This document shows positions 18,072 to 28,060 of a stretch of DNA of 64,000 nt, piece by piece (within the stretch, counting starts at the first letter, position 1; each line of letters opens with the position of its first letter). The stretch spans positions 248,001 through 312,000 of the forward strand of contig NZ_OU659204.1 in assembly GCF_915403165.1 (NCBI RefSeq). Direction: 5' to 3'. A program made the position numbers and the translations under genes. The notes beneath the pieces were generated by a model. The model searched no databases, was not told the origin of the DNA, and saw nothing but the letters and a program-made list of their open reading frames with translations. The DNA comes from Providencia alcalifaciens (GTDB lineage: Bacteria > Pseudomonadota > Gammaproteobacteria > Enterobacterales > Enterobacteriaceae).

Positions 18072-18791
18072 ATGCAGGAAAGTTATAAAGTTCTTGTCGT
18101 CGATGATGATATGCGTTTACGTGCTCTGCTTGAACGTTACCTCACCGAGCAGGGTTTTCAGGTAAGAAGTGCAGCGAATGCTGAACAGATGGACAGGATC
18201 CTAACGCGGGAATCTATTCATTTAATCGTATTGGACTTAATGCTTCCTGGGGAAGATGGCTTATCCATTTGCCGTCGTTTACGTAGTCAAAACAACCCAA
18301 TTCCAATCATTATGGTCACCGCGAAAGGCGAAGAAGTTGACCGTATTGTGGGCTTAGAAATTGGTGCGGATGACTATATCCCTAAACCGTTTAACCCTCG
18401 TGAACTGTTAGCGCGTATTCGTGCGGTGCTGCGTCGCCAAGCGAATGAGTTACCAGGTGCACCATCGCAAGATGATGCCGTCATCACTTTTGGTAAATTT
18501 AAACTTAACCTCGGAACCCGTGAAATGTTCCAAGGCGAAGAAAATATGCCATTAACCAGTGGTGAGTTTGCGGTGTTGAAAGTATTAGTTTCTTATCCAC
18601 GCGAACCATTATCTCGTGACAAGCTGATGAGTTTGGCTCGAGGTCGTGAATACAGTGCGATGGAACGTTCTATCGACGTTCAAATCTCACGCTTACGCCG
18701 TATGATTGAAGAAGATCCTGCGCACCCACGTTACATTCAAACCGTTTGGGGCTTAGGTTACGTATTTGTTCCAGATGGAAGCAAAGCATGA
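18072..18791 (+). CDS. ompR: Osmolarity response regulator OmpR
   Basis: 239 residues, same length as E. coli. The receiver domain (about 5-118) has D11/D12, the phospho-acceptor Asp55 in V-L-D-L-M-L-P-G and Lys in I-P-K-P-F. The C-terminal winged helix covers about 135-235 and ends [13 protein letters not shown]. It controls porin genes with EnvZ. GGGGGC precedes the ATG. Its stop overlaps the envZ start (ATGA), so translation is coupled. Confidence 0.98.
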   Translation: MQESYKVLVVDDDMRLRALLERYLTEQGFQVRSAANAEQMDRILTRESIHLIVLDLMLPGEDGLSICRRLRSQNNPIPIIMVTAKGEEVDRIVGLEIGADDYIPKPFNPRELLARIRAVLRRQANELPGAPSQDDAVITFGKFKLNLGTREMFQGEENMPLTSGEFAVLKVLVSYPREPLSRDKLMSLARGREYSAMERSIDVQISRLRRMIEEDPAHPRYIQTVWGLGYVFVPDGSKA

Positions 18792-20119
18792 AGCGACTGA
18801 GGTTCTCACGACGTAGTACATTTTCTCGCTCGTTATTTTTGTTTGTCGCGCTCCTGTTCGCAAGCCTTGTGACCAGCTACATGGTTGTATTGAATTTTGT
18901 TGTGATGCCAAGCTTACAGCAGTTCAATAAAGTGCTTGCCTATGAAGTGCGTACATTGATGACAGAGAAAATGGTTCTACAAGATGGAACCTCAGTGCGA
19001 GTCTCTCCCGCATTACGTAAAAAAATCTACAATGAGCTCGGTATTACCTTTTACGCCCATTCAGCGGCGATGGAAGAGGGATTAAACTGGGCAAAAGAGT
19101 ATGATTTTCTAAGTGAAAACATGTCGGAATACTTAGGTGGCAAGGCCAGCGTGCATCTGGAACTTGGGCGTGAGTATCCGATATTGTGGTTAACATCCTA
19201 CCTAGCACCAGATATTTGGGTGCGCGTTCCACTCACCGAAATCGGTCAAAATCAGTTTTCTCAAGTTTTCCGCTATACACTCACGGTCTTCCTCACTATC
19301 TTTGCGGGGGTTTGGCTCTATATTCGCTATCAAAACAAGCCATTATTAGAGCTGGAATATCACGCGGGTGAGGTCGGTAAGGGGCATGTTATGCCACCGA
19401 TGCAAGAGAAAGGTGCCACAGAGGTTCGCGCGGCTATTCGCTCGTTCAACCATATGGCGGCAGGGATAAAATCCCTCGAAAATGACCGTACAGTATTAAT
19501 GGCAGGGGTCAGTCATGACCTTCGAACGCCACTAACCCGCATTCGTCTCGCGACGGAAATGATGGGGCCTGAAGATGGCTATCTCGCTGAATCTATCAAC
19601 AAAGATATTGAAGAGTGCGACGCAATCATCGGTCAATTCATGTCTTACCTGAAAACAGGGCAAGAGATGGATATGGAGTTCTGCGACCTTAACGCTATTC
19701 TCAACGAAGCTGTTGTTGCTGAAACCAACGTCGTGGGTGAAATTGAAACCAATTTAGTCCCAGGGCCGGTGATGTTCAACGGTAACCATCTTGCTATCAA
19801 ACGCGCAATTACCAACATGATAGTCAACGCTTATCGCTACGGAAATGGCTGGATCAAAGTCAGCAGTGGTAAAAACGAAGATTACGTTTGGTTTCAAGTT
19901 GAGGATGACGGCGCAGGGATCAAAGAAGAAGACATTCAACGCCTATTCCAGCCATTCGTACAGGGTGAAAAAGCCCGTAGCAACAAAGGTACAGGGCTGG
20001 GACTCGCGATAATTCGCAGAATTATTGATGCCCATGAAGGGAACATTGAGATCCATAAAAGCGAGCGCGGCGGGTTTGCTATACGGGCTCTTCTCCCCCT
20101 AAAAGAACGTGAAGACTGA
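18788..20119 (+). CDS. envZ: Osmosensor histidine kinase EnvZ
   Basis: 443-residue inner-membrane kinase. TM1 lies at about 15-35, a periplasmic loop of about 110 residues follows, then TM2. HAMP is next, and the DHp H-box is [12 protein letters not shown] with the phosphorylated His. The CA domain shows an N box (N-M-I-V-N-A-Y-R-Y) and the G-x-G-x-G-L motif G-T-G-L-G-L-A-I. The start is the ATG overlapping the ompR stop. A longer frame from 18746 is an artefact inside ompR. An ERIC element begins at its stop codon. Confidence 0.97.
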   Translation: MKRLRFSRRSTFSRSLFLFVALLFASLVTSYMVVLNFVVMPSLQQFNKVLAYEVRTLMTEKMVLQDGTSVRVSPALRKKIYNELGITFYAHSAAMEEGLNWAKEYDFLSENMSEYLGGKASVHLELGREYPILWLTSYLAPDIWVRVPLTEIGQNQFSQVFRYTLTVFLTIFAGVWLYIRYQNKPLLELEYHAGEVGKGHVMPPMQEKGATEVRAAIRSFNHMAAGIKSLENDRTVLMAGVSHDLRTPLTRIRLATEMMGPEDGYLAESINKDIEECDAIIGQFMSYLKTGQEMDMEFCDLNAILNEAVVAETNVVGEIETNLVPGPVMFNGNHLAIKRAITNMIVNAYRYGNGWIKVSSGKNEDYVWFQVEDDGAGIKEEDIQRLFQPFVQGEKARSNKGTGLGLAIIRRIIDAHEGNIEIHKSERGGFAIRALLPLKERED

Positions 20120-20245
20120 TATCTCGTCGTATTTCAACTTGTAGGGGTGTTGACTACGCTCAGCTACTCAGGTCACATACTTGTGTATGCTCCCTGAGAT
20201 ATCTTCTCTTGTCGCCTACCTACAAGCTGAAATACTTAGAGATAT
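20119..20245. repeat. ERIC element 1 (127 bp)
   Basis: 127-bp imperfect palindrome with ends ATATCTC...GAGATAT and the ERIC core pattern TCACATACTTGTGTATGCTC, then CTTGTCGCC. This corresponds to the canonical TCACTTACTTATGTAAGCTCCTGG...CTTGCCGCC arrangement. It begins at the envZ stop codon, so the envZ 3' end lies in the element. Confidence 0.85.
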
Positions 20246-20253
20246 ACTGTGTA

Positions 20254-20341
20254 GATAGAAAGATAGAAAGATAGAAAGATAGAAAGATAGAAAGATAGAA
20301 AGATAGAAAGATAGAAAGATAGAAAGATAGAAAGATAGAAA
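20254..20341. repeat. Tandem array: 11 perfect copies of GATAGAAA
   Basis: Eighty-eight bases made of exactly 11 uninterrupted copies of the 8-mer GATAGAAA, followed by degenerate A/G-rich sequence. It lies between ERIC element 1 and the Pho boxes of pstS. Copy number of such repeats changes by slipped-strand mispairing. Being intergenic it would alter spacing rather than reading frame. Confidence 0.97.
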
Positions 20342-20379
20342 GAATAAAAGAGAAAGAAATTTTTTCATTTATGACAACA

Positions 20380-20407
20380 TGTCATATTCCAAACGCTAAG
20401 CTGTCAT
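20380..20407 (+). promoter_or_regulatory. Upstream Pho half-sites
   Basis: TGTCAT occurs at 20380-20385 and again at 20402-20407, 22 bases (two 11-bp steps) apart, in phase with PhoB half-site periodicity. About 215-240 bases before pstS. Confidence 0.45.
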
Positions 20408-20499
20408 ATTCATTAATCTTATTTAGTTGATTGAAAAATAAGAAAATAATCATTTTTGTACCCTTCTGCTACACTTAATCATGTCGATAAAATCCGCAA

Positions 20500-20517
20500 A
20501 TGTCATAAAACTGTCAT
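20500..20517 (+). promoter_or_regulatory. Pho box of the pst operon
   Basis: ATGTCATAAAACTGTCAT fits the PhoB consensus CTGTCATA(A/T)A(T/A)CTGTCA(C/T) at all but the first base, with two TGTCA half-sites 11 bases apart. It lies about 100 bases before the pstS start and indicates activation by PhoB under phosphate limitation. Confidence 0.85.
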
Positions 20518-20618
20518 AAAGATGACATATTGCCGTAACTCAATTGTCCTATTTTCCCTACCGTGACATACACCCAATAATTTAATACTTGATTATTTCT
20601 TACATCCCCGGAGGGATT

Positions 20619-21662
20619 ATGAAAATGATGCGTACCACACTAGCAAGCGTAATGGCAGCAACCTTATCTCTGACTGCAATGTCTTCTTTTGCTGCTACCA
20701 GCCTGACCGGAGCTGGCGCGACATTCCCTGCTCCTGTTTATGCGAAGTGGGCAGATACTTATCAGAAAGAAACAGGTAATAAAATTAACTATCAGGGGAT
20801 CGGTTCTTCTGGTGGTGTAAAACAAATTAATGCGAAAACAGTTGATTTCGGTGCGTCTGATGCGCCATTGACTGATGAAAAACTCAAAGAAGACGGCTTA
20901 TTCCAATTCCCAACCGTGATTGGTGGCGTGGTTTTAGCGGTAAACGTTAAAGGCATCGAGTCTAATCAACTGGTTCTTGATGGTAAAACTCTGGGCGACA
21001 TCTACTTAGGCAAAATTGCTAAATGGAATGACCCAGCCATCGCAAAACTGAATCCAAACGTAAAATTACCTGACCAAAACATCGCTGTGGTTCGCCGCTC
21101 TGATGGTTCTGGTACCACATTCGTCTTCACAAGCTACTTAGCAAAAGTTAGCTCAAACTGGAAAGATGAAGTGGGTGCAGGTTCAACGGTTAACTGGCCG
21201 AAAAACAGCGTAGGTGGTAAAGGTAATGATGGCGTTGCAGCCTTTGTTCAACGTCTGCCAGGCTCTATCGGCTATGTAGAATATGCTTACGCAAAACAGA
21301 ATAATCTTGCGTATACTAAGCTGATTTCTGCAGATGGTCAGCCAGTTTCACCAACAGGTGAAAGCTTCAGCGCAGCAGCGAAAAAAGTGGATTGGTCCAA
21401 ATCATTTGCACAAGACCTGACTAACCGTGAAGGCGCTAACGCATGGCCAATTACCTCCACCACATTCATCTTAGTTCACAAGCAACAAGCGGATGCTGAG
21501 AAAGGTAAAGCGGTTCTTGATTTCTTCAACTGGGCTTACGACAAAGGCGGTAAACAAGCAGAAGCATTAGATTATGCTGTATTACCTCAAGAAGTTGTGA
21601 CCGCAGTACGTGCAGCATGGAAAACAGAAGTAAAAGATAGCCAAGGTAAAGCACTGTTCTAA
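20619..21662 (+). CDS. pstS: Periplasmic phosphate-binding protein PstS
   Basis: 347 residues with a signal peptide cleaved after S-S-F-A, so the mature protein begins [14 protein letters not shown]. It binds inorganic phosphate for the high-affinity Pst ABC importer. The phosphate-binding R-S-D-G-S-G-T-T segment is present. GGAGG lies just before the ATG at 20619. A longer frame from 20589 has no support. First gene of pstSCAB-phoU, with a Pho box 100 bases upstream and a hairpin before pstC. Confidence 0.98.
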   Translation: MKMMRTTLASVMAATLSLTAMSSFAATSLTGAGATFPAPVYAKWADTYQKETGNKINYQGIGSSGGVKQINAKTVDFGASDAPLTDEKLKEDGLFQFPTVIGGVVLAVNVKGIESNQLVLDGKTLGDIYLGKIAKWNDPAIAKLNPNVKLPDQNIAVVRRSDGSGTTFVFTSYLAKVSSNWKDEVGAGSTVNWPKNSVGGKGNDGVAAFVQRLPGSIGYVEYAYAKQNNLAYTKLISADGQPVSPTGESFSAAAKKVDWSKSFAQDLTNREGANAWPITSTTFILVHKQQADAEKGKAVLDFFNWAYDKGGKQAEALDYAVLPQEVVTAVRAAWKTEVKDSQGKALF

Positions 21663-21685
21663 GTGCCCCTCGGGTTGGAAAAGGG

Positions 21686-21716
21686 TAAGCGGGTGCTGAG
21701 GAATAGCTCCCGCTTA
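21686..21716 (+). terminator. Intercistronic hairpin between pstS and pstC
   Basis: TAAGCGGG (21686-21693) pairs with CCCGCTTA (21709-21716), with no T run after it. Probably a partial attenuator or 3' mRNA stabiliser that lets pstS exceed the downstream genes. Confidence 0.6.
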
Positions 21717-21773
21717 TTCACCGTAGTAACGTAAGTCCTACTGAAAAGTAGGCATGGAATGAGAACAAAGCGC

Positions 21774-22730
21774 ATGGCCGAAAAAATAACGGCATTCAAA
21801 GCCCCTAGTAAATCGGGCGACGTGATTTTTAGTGCATTAGTCAAAATAGCAGCGCTAATCACTCTCCTCATGCTTGGTGGCATTATTATTTCCCTGATTT
21901 TCGCATCTTGGCCAAGTATGCAGAAATTCGGGTTTTCGTTTTTGTGGAATAAAGAATGGGATGCGCCAGCAGAACAGTTTGGTGCATTAGTGCCTATCTA
22001 CGGCACCATCGTCACATCATTAATCGCTCTGATTATCGCCGTACCTGTGAGTTTTGGTATCGCATTATTCTTAACAGAGCTAGCGCCTAACTGGTTAAAA
22101 CGCCCATTAGGTATTGCGATTGAGCTTCTCGCTGCGATCCCAAGTATTGTTTATGGTATGTGGGGACTGTTTGTCTTCGCACCGTTATTTGCAGAATACT
22201 TCCAAGAACCAGTTGGTAATGTCATGTCGAGCATTCCAATTGTTGGCGAGTTATTCACCGGTCCTGCGTTTGGTATCGGTATTCTTGCGGCGGGTATTAT
22301 CCTCGCCATTATGATCATTCCTTACATCGCCTCAGTAATGCGCGATGTATTTGAACAAACTCCTGTGATGATGAAAGAGTCAGCCTATGGAATTGGCTGT
22401 ACTACATGGGAAGTAATTTGGAATATCGTTCTGCCTTATACCCGTAATGGGGTGATTGGTGGAGTGATGCTGGGGCTAGGTCGTGCACTGGGAGAAACCA
22501 TGGCGGTCACCTTCGTCATCGGTAACACATACCAACTCGATAGCCCTTCACTGTTTATGCCGGGTAACAGTATTACCTCCGCGCTGGCGAACGAATTTGC
22601 TGAAGCGGAAAGTGGTTTACACACGGCGGCATTGATGGAACTTGGTTTAATTCTGTTTGTGATTACCTTCATCGTTCTGGCGATTTCCAAGCTGATGGTA
22701 ATGCGCCTTGCTAAGAATGAGGGACGCTAA
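21774..22730 (+). CDS. pstC: Phosphate ABC transporter permease PstC
   Basis: 318-residue inner-membrane permease (E. coli 319) with about six helices and the binding-protein-transport loop ([12 protein letters not shown] followed by G-R-A-L-G-E-T). The ATG at 21774 gives [16 protein letters not shown], aligning without gaps to the E. coli start. An ATG at 21759 is also possible. It pairs with PstA to form the phosphate channel. Confidence 0.96.
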   Translation: MAEKITAFKAPSKSGDVIFSALVKIAALITLLMLGGIIISLIFASWPSMQKFGFSFLWNKEWDAPAEQFGALVPIYGTIVTSLIALIIAVPVSFGIALFLTELAPNWLKRPLGIAIELLAAIPSIVYGMWGLFVFAPLFAEYFQEPVGNVMSSIPIVGELFTGPAFGIGILAAGIILAIMIIPYIASVMRDVFEQTPVMMKESAYGIGCTTWEVIWNIVLPYTRNGVIGGVMLGLGRALGETMAVTFVIGNTYQLDSPSLFMPGNSITSALANEFAEAESGLHTAALMELGLILFVITFIVLAISKLMVMRLAKNEGR

Positions 22731-22731
22731 T

Positions 22732-23613
22732 ATGTCGACTTATGAGCCTGTTGTAGTGAATCAAAAAGAGCGCGCACGCCGTCAAGCATGGCGTCGTCAA
22801 GTCAACAGAATGGCATTATTAGTCTCCATGCTGACGATGGCATTTGGTCTGTTTTGGTTAGTGTGGATTTTATTCTCCACGGTAACGAAAGGGATTGATG
22901 GTATGTCCCTCAATCTGTTTACCGAAATGACACCGCCGCCAAATACAGAAGGCGGTGGTTTGGCGAACGCCATTGTGGGAAGTGGATTGCTTATCTTGTG
23001 GGCGACCGTTATCGGAACACCATTAGGGATTTTAGCGGGCATCTACTTAGCGGAATATGGTCGCAAATCGTGGTTAGCTTCGGTGACGCGTTTTATTAAC
23101 GACATTCTGTTATCTGCGCCTTCAATTGTCGTTGGTCTGTTTGTTTACACCATTGTGGTGGCTCAAGTACAGCATTTCTCAGGTTGGGCTGGCGTGATTG
23201 CACTTGCATTACTGCAAATCCCAATTGTTATCCGTACCACTGAGAATATGTTGAAGCTCGTGCCAGATAGCCTGCGTGAAGCGGCATATGCACTGGGCAC
23301 CCCAAAATGGAAAATGATTTTATCCATTACATTAAAAGCATCTGTATCTGGGATTATTACCGGTATTTTGCTGGCTATCGCGCGTATTGCGGGGGAAACC
23401 GCACCGCTGCTGTTCACGTCACTGTCGAACCAATTCTGGAGTACCGACATGAATGAGCCAATTGCTAACTTACCAGTGACTATCTTCAAATTTGCAATGA
23501 GTCCGTTCTCTGAATGGCAGCAATTAGCATGGGCAGGGGTTCTCCTTATCACCTTATGTGTCCTGTTAATCAATATCATTGCCCGTGTTGTGTTTGCACA
23601 GAAAAAACACTAA
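22732..23613 (+). CDS. pstA: Phosphate ABC transporter permease PstA
   Basis: 293-residue inner-membrane permease (E. coli 296) that forms the phosphate channel with PstC. About six helices are visible. The ABC-coupling loop [12 protein letters not shown] and [10 protein letters not shown] are conserved. The start at 22732 lies one base after the pstC stop. The longer frame from 22708 lies within pstC. Confidence 0.96.
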   Translation: MSTYEPVVVNQKERARRQAWRRQVNRMALLVSMLTMAFGLFWLVWILFSTVTKGIDGMSLNLFTEMTPPPNTEGGGLANAIVGSGLLILWATVIGTPLGILAGIYLAEYGRKSWLASVTRFINDILLSAPSIVVGLFVYTIVVAQVQHFSGWAGVIALALLQIPIVIRTTENMLKLVPDSLREAAYALGTPKWKMILSITLKASVSGIITGILLAIARIAGETAPLLFTSLSNQFWSTDMNEPIANLPVTIFKFAMSPFSEWQQLAWAGVLLITLCVLLINIIARVVFAQKKH

Positions 23614-23639
23614 TCCCAGACGAATAAAAGAATTGATAG

Positions 23640-24428
<789 letters not shown>

Positions 24429-24441
24429 TATGGAGCCGACG

Positions 24442-25173
24442 ATGGATACGCTGAACCACAACAAACATATATCAGGGCAGTTCAATGCTGAACTGGAACA
24501 TATCCATACTGAGTTGATGACCATGGGAGGGCTAGTTGAAGAACAGCTCACCAAGGCTATCACTGCGATGCATAATCAGGATGAAGCCCTAGCGCGAGAA
24601 GTGATTGCCAACGACCACAAAGTTAACATGATGGAAGTGGCAATCGATGAAGAGTGCGTCAAAATCATCGCCAAGCGCCAGCCAACAGCAAGCGACTTGC
24701 GTTTGATTATGGCAATCTCAAAAACCATCGCTGAACTGGAAAGAATCGGTGACGTCGCGGATAAAATCTGCCAAACCGCACTGGAAAAATTCTCTCAGCA
24801 GCACCAGCCATTATTGGTGAGCTTGGAGTCATTAGGTCGCCATACCGTGCAAATGCTGCATGACGTGCTGGATGCTTTTGCGCGCATGGACTTGGAAGAA
24901 GCTATCCGTATTTATCGTGAAGACGAAAAGGTAGACCAAGAGTACGAAGGGATTGTTCGTCAGTTAATGACGTACATGATGGAAGACCCGCGTACCATTC
25001 CAAGCGTCTTAACTGCGCTGTTCTGTGCTCGCTCCATTGAGCGTATCGGTGACCGTTGCCAGAATATTTGTGAATTTATTTTCTACTATGTTAAAGGGCA
25101 AGATTTCCGCCATGTAGGTGGAGATAGCCTTGAAAAAATGCTGACTAGCTCGAAAGACAGCAACAAAGAGTAA
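24442..25173 (+). CDS. phoU: Phosphate signalling protein PhoU
   Basis: 243-residue all-helical protein of two three-helix bundles, each with the metal-binding E/D-x-x-x-D type motif ([11 protein letters not shown] and [11 protein letters not shown]). It couples Pst activity to PhoR, keeping the Pho regulon off when phosphate is plentiful. GGAG lies 6 bases before the ATG at 24442. Last gene of the operon, followed by two terminators. Confidence 0.97.
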   Translation: MDTLNHNKHISGQFNAELEHIHTELMTMGGLVEEQLTKAITAMHNQDEALAREVIANDHKVNMMEVAIDEECVKIIAKRQPTASDLRLIMAISKTIAELERIGDVADKICQTALEKFSQQHQPLLVSLESLGRHTVQMLHDVLDAFARMDLEEAIRIYREDEKVDQEYEGIVRQLMTYMMEDPRTIPSVLTALFCARSIERIGDRCQNICEFIFYYVKGQDFRHVGGDSLEKMLTSSKDSNKE

Positions 25174-25182
25174 TCGCTAAAC

Positions 25183-25206
25183 CACTGAGGTGTTCGCACC
25201 TCAGTG
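25183..25206 (+). terminator. Terminator after phoU (UUCG tetraloop)
   Basis: CACTGAGGTG-TTCG-CACCTCAGTG: a perfect 10-bp stem with a stable UUCG loop, then a T/C-rich tail. Confidence 0.9.
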
Positions 25207-25260
25207 TTCATCTTCTTCATTTTCTTCTTGCTCGATAAGAGTCTTAATCTGCAACATTTT

Positions 25261-25295
25261 AGGGGTCGCTCCGATGGATTTTCACCCCTTTTTTT
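25261..25295 (+). terminator. Second terminator after phoU
   Basis: AGGGGT (25261-25266) pairs with ACCCCT (25284-25289) and runs straight into at least seven T residues. Confidence 0.75.
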
Positions 25296-25413
25296 ATGTC
25301 TACCCATATTCCAAATTGATATAAATATATTATTTAATATTATTTCAAGTGCTAAGAAATAGTTGATAGCTTGTGATGGTCAATTTACGCAAATTTACCG
25401 TTAGGGGCATTCA

Positions 25414-26253
25414 ATGAAAGCACGTTTTCTTACTTCCGCACTTTTAGTTGCAGGTCTGGCGCTAACAGCGAATGTCGCTAGCGCAGATAAATTAGATGAT
25501 ATTAAACAAGCGGGAGTGATCCGCATTTCTGTTTTTGACAGTAATCCCCCATTCGGATTTATTGATCCTAAAACCAAAAAACTTGCTGGCTATGATATCG
25601 ATATCGCCCAAGCGATTGCTGATGATCTTGGCGTGAAATTAGAGCTGCGTCCAACCAACCCAGCTAACCGCATTCCATTGCTCACATCCGGTAAAGTTGA
25701 CCTGATTGGTGCCAACTTCACAATTACAGACGAGCGTGCAAAACAGGTGGATTTCTCCATTCCTGATTTTGCGACCGGGCAGAAGTTCATTGCTCGTAAA
25801 GGTGTCTTGAAAACCCCTGAAGATATCGCGCCGCTGCGTATTGGTGCAGATAAAGGCACGGTGCAGGAAGTGACTCTGCGTGAACGTTTCCCAAATACCA
25901 AAGTGATTTCTTATGATGACACTCCCCAAGCCTTTGCCGCGCTGCGTAATGGCAACGTTCAAGCGATTACCCAAGATGATGCGAAGCTGGTGGGCTTGCT
26001 AGGTAATTTGCCAGAAAAAGTGAAAGCAGACTTTGAAATCTCACCGTTTAGCTTAACTAAAGAATATCAAGCGTTAGGCGCGAGCAAAGGGGAAACGCGT
26101 TTAATTGAGAACGTGAATGCCACCTTGCTGAAACTGGAGAAAGAAGGCAAAGCGAACGAGATTTATAACCGTTGGTTTGGTCCAGACACCAAAGCGGCAC
26201 AACCTCGTGGTGAATTCAAATTTGCCCCATTGAGCGAACAGCCTAAATCTTAA
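25414..26253 (+). CDS. Amino-acid ABC transporter substrate-binding protein (family 3)
   Basis: 279 residues. A signal peptide ends at about residue 24 (V-A-S-A before D-K-L-D-D). The SBP family 3 fold is recognisable from the N-P-P-F-G-F-I-D...A-G-Y-D-I-D-I-A block, the G-K-V-D-L-I-G-A-N-F-T-I-T-D-E-R segment and the R-I-G-A-D-K-G-T hinge. These fit polar or acidic amino-acid binders (Glu/Asp or Gln type). The substrate is an inference. It is followed by a hairpin and two permease genes. Confidence 0.88.
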   Translation: MKARFLTSALLVAGLALTANVASADKLDDIKQAGVIRISVFDSNPPFGFIDPKTKKLAGYDIDIAQAIADDLGVKLELRPTNPANRIPLLTSGKVDLIGANFTITDERAKQVDFSIPDFATGQKFIARKGVLKTPEDIAPLRIGADKGTVQEVTLRERFPNTKVISYDDTPQAFAALRNGNVQAITQDDAKLVGLLGNLPEKVKADFEISPFSLTKEYQALGASKGETRLIENVNATLLKLEKEGKANEIYNRWFGPDTKAAQPRGEFKFAPLSEQPKS

Positions 26254-26283
26254 GTTAGTCATGTAGTTTAGTGAGAATAAACG

Positions 26284-26303
26284 CCCCTGCCATGTTGCAG
26301 GGG
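26284..26303 (+). terminator. Intercistronic hairpin between binding protein and permease genes
   Basis: CCCCTGC-CATGTT-GCAGGGG, a perfect 7-bp stem without a T run. It is typical of the mRNA-stabilising structures after binding-protein genes. Confidence 0.65.
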
Positions 26304-26327
26304 TTGTCAGTTATAGCGAGGCGAAAT

Positions 26328-27080
26328 ATGTTCGACAAATTTTTCAGCGGTGACTTCTGGTCTGCGCATTTACTAGCACCACAATACCTTGAGTGGTTTG
26401 GCTATGGTTTTTTGCTCACAGTCTGGATCTCGATTTGTACGATCATCGCTGCCACGCTATTAGGGTTTATTGCCGCCTCGGCAAGAGACAGCCAAATCGC
26501 GCCGCTACGCTGGTTTGTGACCGTTTATATTTCGATTTTCCGTAATACACCGCTACTAGTGCAACTGTTTTTTTGGTACTTCGCCTCGGGAGAAATTCTC
26601 CCTCAATCAGCCATGGAATGGCTGAATACTCCCCATGAAATTGAAATTTTAGGGGTTACATTGGGTTGGCCGTCCTTTGAATTTTTAGCCGGATTTGTCG
26701 GTTTAACGTTATACACCGTGCCTTTCATTGCGGAAGAAGTGCGCTCGGGTATCCGAGGAGTGCGGCAAGGACAGAAACAAGCGGCTCTCGCTTTGGGGCT
26801 TACCTCATGGCAGTCCATGCGCTTAGTGATTTTACCGCAAGCCGTAAAAATCGCGTTACCGCCGCTGTTAGGGCAATACATGAACGTCGTCAAAAACTCG
26901 TCATTAACGATGGCGATCGGGGTGGCAGAGCTCTCTTATGTATCACGTCAAGTAGATAGCCAATCATTACAAACATTTGCTGCATTTGGTTTAGCAACGG
27001 TACTGTACATCGCAATCATCGCCTTTATGGAAGGCTGGGGTCAATGGCGACAACAGCGTCAGTTGGCTCAGGGGGTATAA
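26328..27080 (+). CDS. Amino-acid ABC transporter permease 1 (HisM/GlnP family)
   Basis: 250-residue inner-membrane permease with the signatures F-R-N-T-P-L-L-V-Q-L-F-F-W-Y-F and E-E-V-R-S-G-I-R-G-V-x-x-G-Q-x-x-A-A-L-A-L-G-L, the EAA loop that docks the ATPase. GAGG lies before the ATG at 26328. The longer frame from 26271 runs through the hairpin and is rejected. It is separated from permease 2 by one base. No ATPase gene follows. Confidence 0.88.
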   Translation: MFDKFFSGDFWSAHLLAPQYLEWFGYGFLLTVWISICTIIAATLLGFIAASARDSQIAPLRWFVTVYISIFRNTPLLVQLFFWYFASGEILPQSAMEWLNTPHEIEILGVTLGWPSFEFLAGFVGLTLYTVPFIAEEVRSGIRGVRQGQKQAALALGLTSWQSMRLVILPQAVKIALPPLLGQYMNVVKNSSLTMAIGVAELSYVSRQVDSQSLQTFAAFGLATVLYIAIIAFMEGWGQWRQQRQLAQGV

Positions 27081-27081
27081 G

Positions 27082-27834
27082 ATGGATTTTTCAGTCATTA
27101 CAGATAACTGGCAATATTTGCTATTTGGGGCTTACCCTGATGGACCACTGGAAGGAGCCGCTCTAACGCTAATTATGAGCATATTGGCTGGTGCCGCGTC
27201 TATTGTCCTCGGCACATTGGGCGGTATTGCGCTGGCGATGCTACGTGGCTTCTGGGTGAATCTATTTGCCGCCGTTTTAGGCTTTTTCCGCGCGATTCCC
27301 GTTATCATGTTGATTTTTTGGACTTACTTTCTATTGCCTATTGTCTTCGGAACGGAAATTCCGGGCGTGACGGCAGTGGTGTGTGCATTAGCGCTGATCA
27401 CCTCAGCCTATTTAGCCCACGGCGTGAAAGCAGGAATTTTAGCTATCAGCCAAGGGCAATGGAACGCCGGGCTTTCTCTCGGATTTAACCGCTGGCAAGT
27501 GCTGTGGAATGTGGTGTTACCTCAAGCTTTACGCATGATGGTACCTTCCTTTATTAACCAATGGGTTGCGTTAATTAAAGATACCTCCCTGGCGTATATT
27601 GTAGGGGTGGCGGAGCTGTCATTCCTAGCAACACAGGTGAATAACCGTGAAATGATCTACCCGCTGGAAGTATTCCTGTTTGTGGCATTTATCTACTTTG
27701 TGATGTGCCTGTCAGTCGAAATTATTGCCAATCAAGTGGCGAAAAAACTCAGTGATAAAAGTGCAGCGCGCAGCCGTTCAGCAAAACGCGGTTGGCTGTT
27801 TTGGCGACGTCAAAAGCTGATTGCGCTTTCTTAA
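27082..27834 (+). CDS. Amino-acid ABC transporter permease 2
   Basis: 250-residue permease, partner of the preceding gene. F-R-A-I-P-V-I-M-L-I-F-W and the EAA loop (A-G-I-L-A-I-S-Q-G-Q-W-N-A-G-L-S-L-G) are present, with about five membrane helices and a basic C-terminal tail. The two permeases probably form a heterodimer. The expected ATPase gene is missing here. The next gene is an unrelated purine permease, so the complex must borrow an ATPase encoded elsewhere. Confidence 0.88.
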   Translation: MDFSVITDNWQYLLFGAYPDGPLEGAALTLIMSILAGAASIVLGTLGGIALAMLRGFWVNLFAAVLGFFRAIPVIMLIFWTYFLLPIVFGTEIPGVTAVVCALALITSAYLAHGVKAGILAISQGQWNAGLSLGFNRWQVLWNVVLPQALRMMVPSFINQWVALIKDTSLAYIVGVAELSFLATQVNNREMIYPLEVFLFVAFIYFVMCLSVEIIANQVAKKLSDKSAARSRSAKRGWLFWRRQKLIALS

Positions 27835-27859
27835 TCGCACAAAGGCGGCGAAAGCCCCA

Positions 27860-27881
27860 ATGGCGGTGTGACAACCGCCAT
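27860..27881 (+). terminator. Hairpin after the amino-acid permease genes
   Basis: ATGGCGGT (27860-27867) pairs with ACCGCCAT (27874-27881) around a 6-base loop. The T run is weak. Confidence 0.55.
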
Positions 27882-27941
27882 GTCTCCCTCGATATTCATT
27901 TACAGTATCAGTCAGTTAGGAAATGCGACTTATTTAAAATG

Positions 27942-27957
27942 ACGCAATCGTTTTCTT
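27942..27957 (+). promoter_or_regulatory. PurR box upstream of the adenine permease gene
   Basis: ACGCAATCGTTTTCTT matches the PurR operator consensus ACGCAAACGTTTTCNT at all but one defined position. It lies about 105 bases before the ATG, fitting purine repression of the permease. Confidence 0.8.
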
Positions 27958-28060
27958 TTGCATCGTTTAGTTGTACCATGAGCCGAAAAAAACTTTTTTT
28001 CGTGCCCACCACGCATCCATTGGCAATCTAGGGCATGACATTTCGACAAGGCGCATTTTA

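Noticed and set aside
20254..20341. Regular repeat that could be mistaken for a CRISPR array
   Set aside because: The unit is 8 bp, repeats are contiguous with no spacers, and no cas genes are present. It is a simple tandem repeat.
26271..26327. N-terminal extension of amino-acid permease 1
   Set aside because: It is the translation of an intercistronic hairpin. The ATG at 26328 has a GAGG ribosome site and a family-like start.
27971..28060. N-terminal extension of the adenine permease
   Set aside because: The extra 30 residues come from promoter-like sequence and have no counterpart in the family. The ATG at 28061 has a ribosome site.
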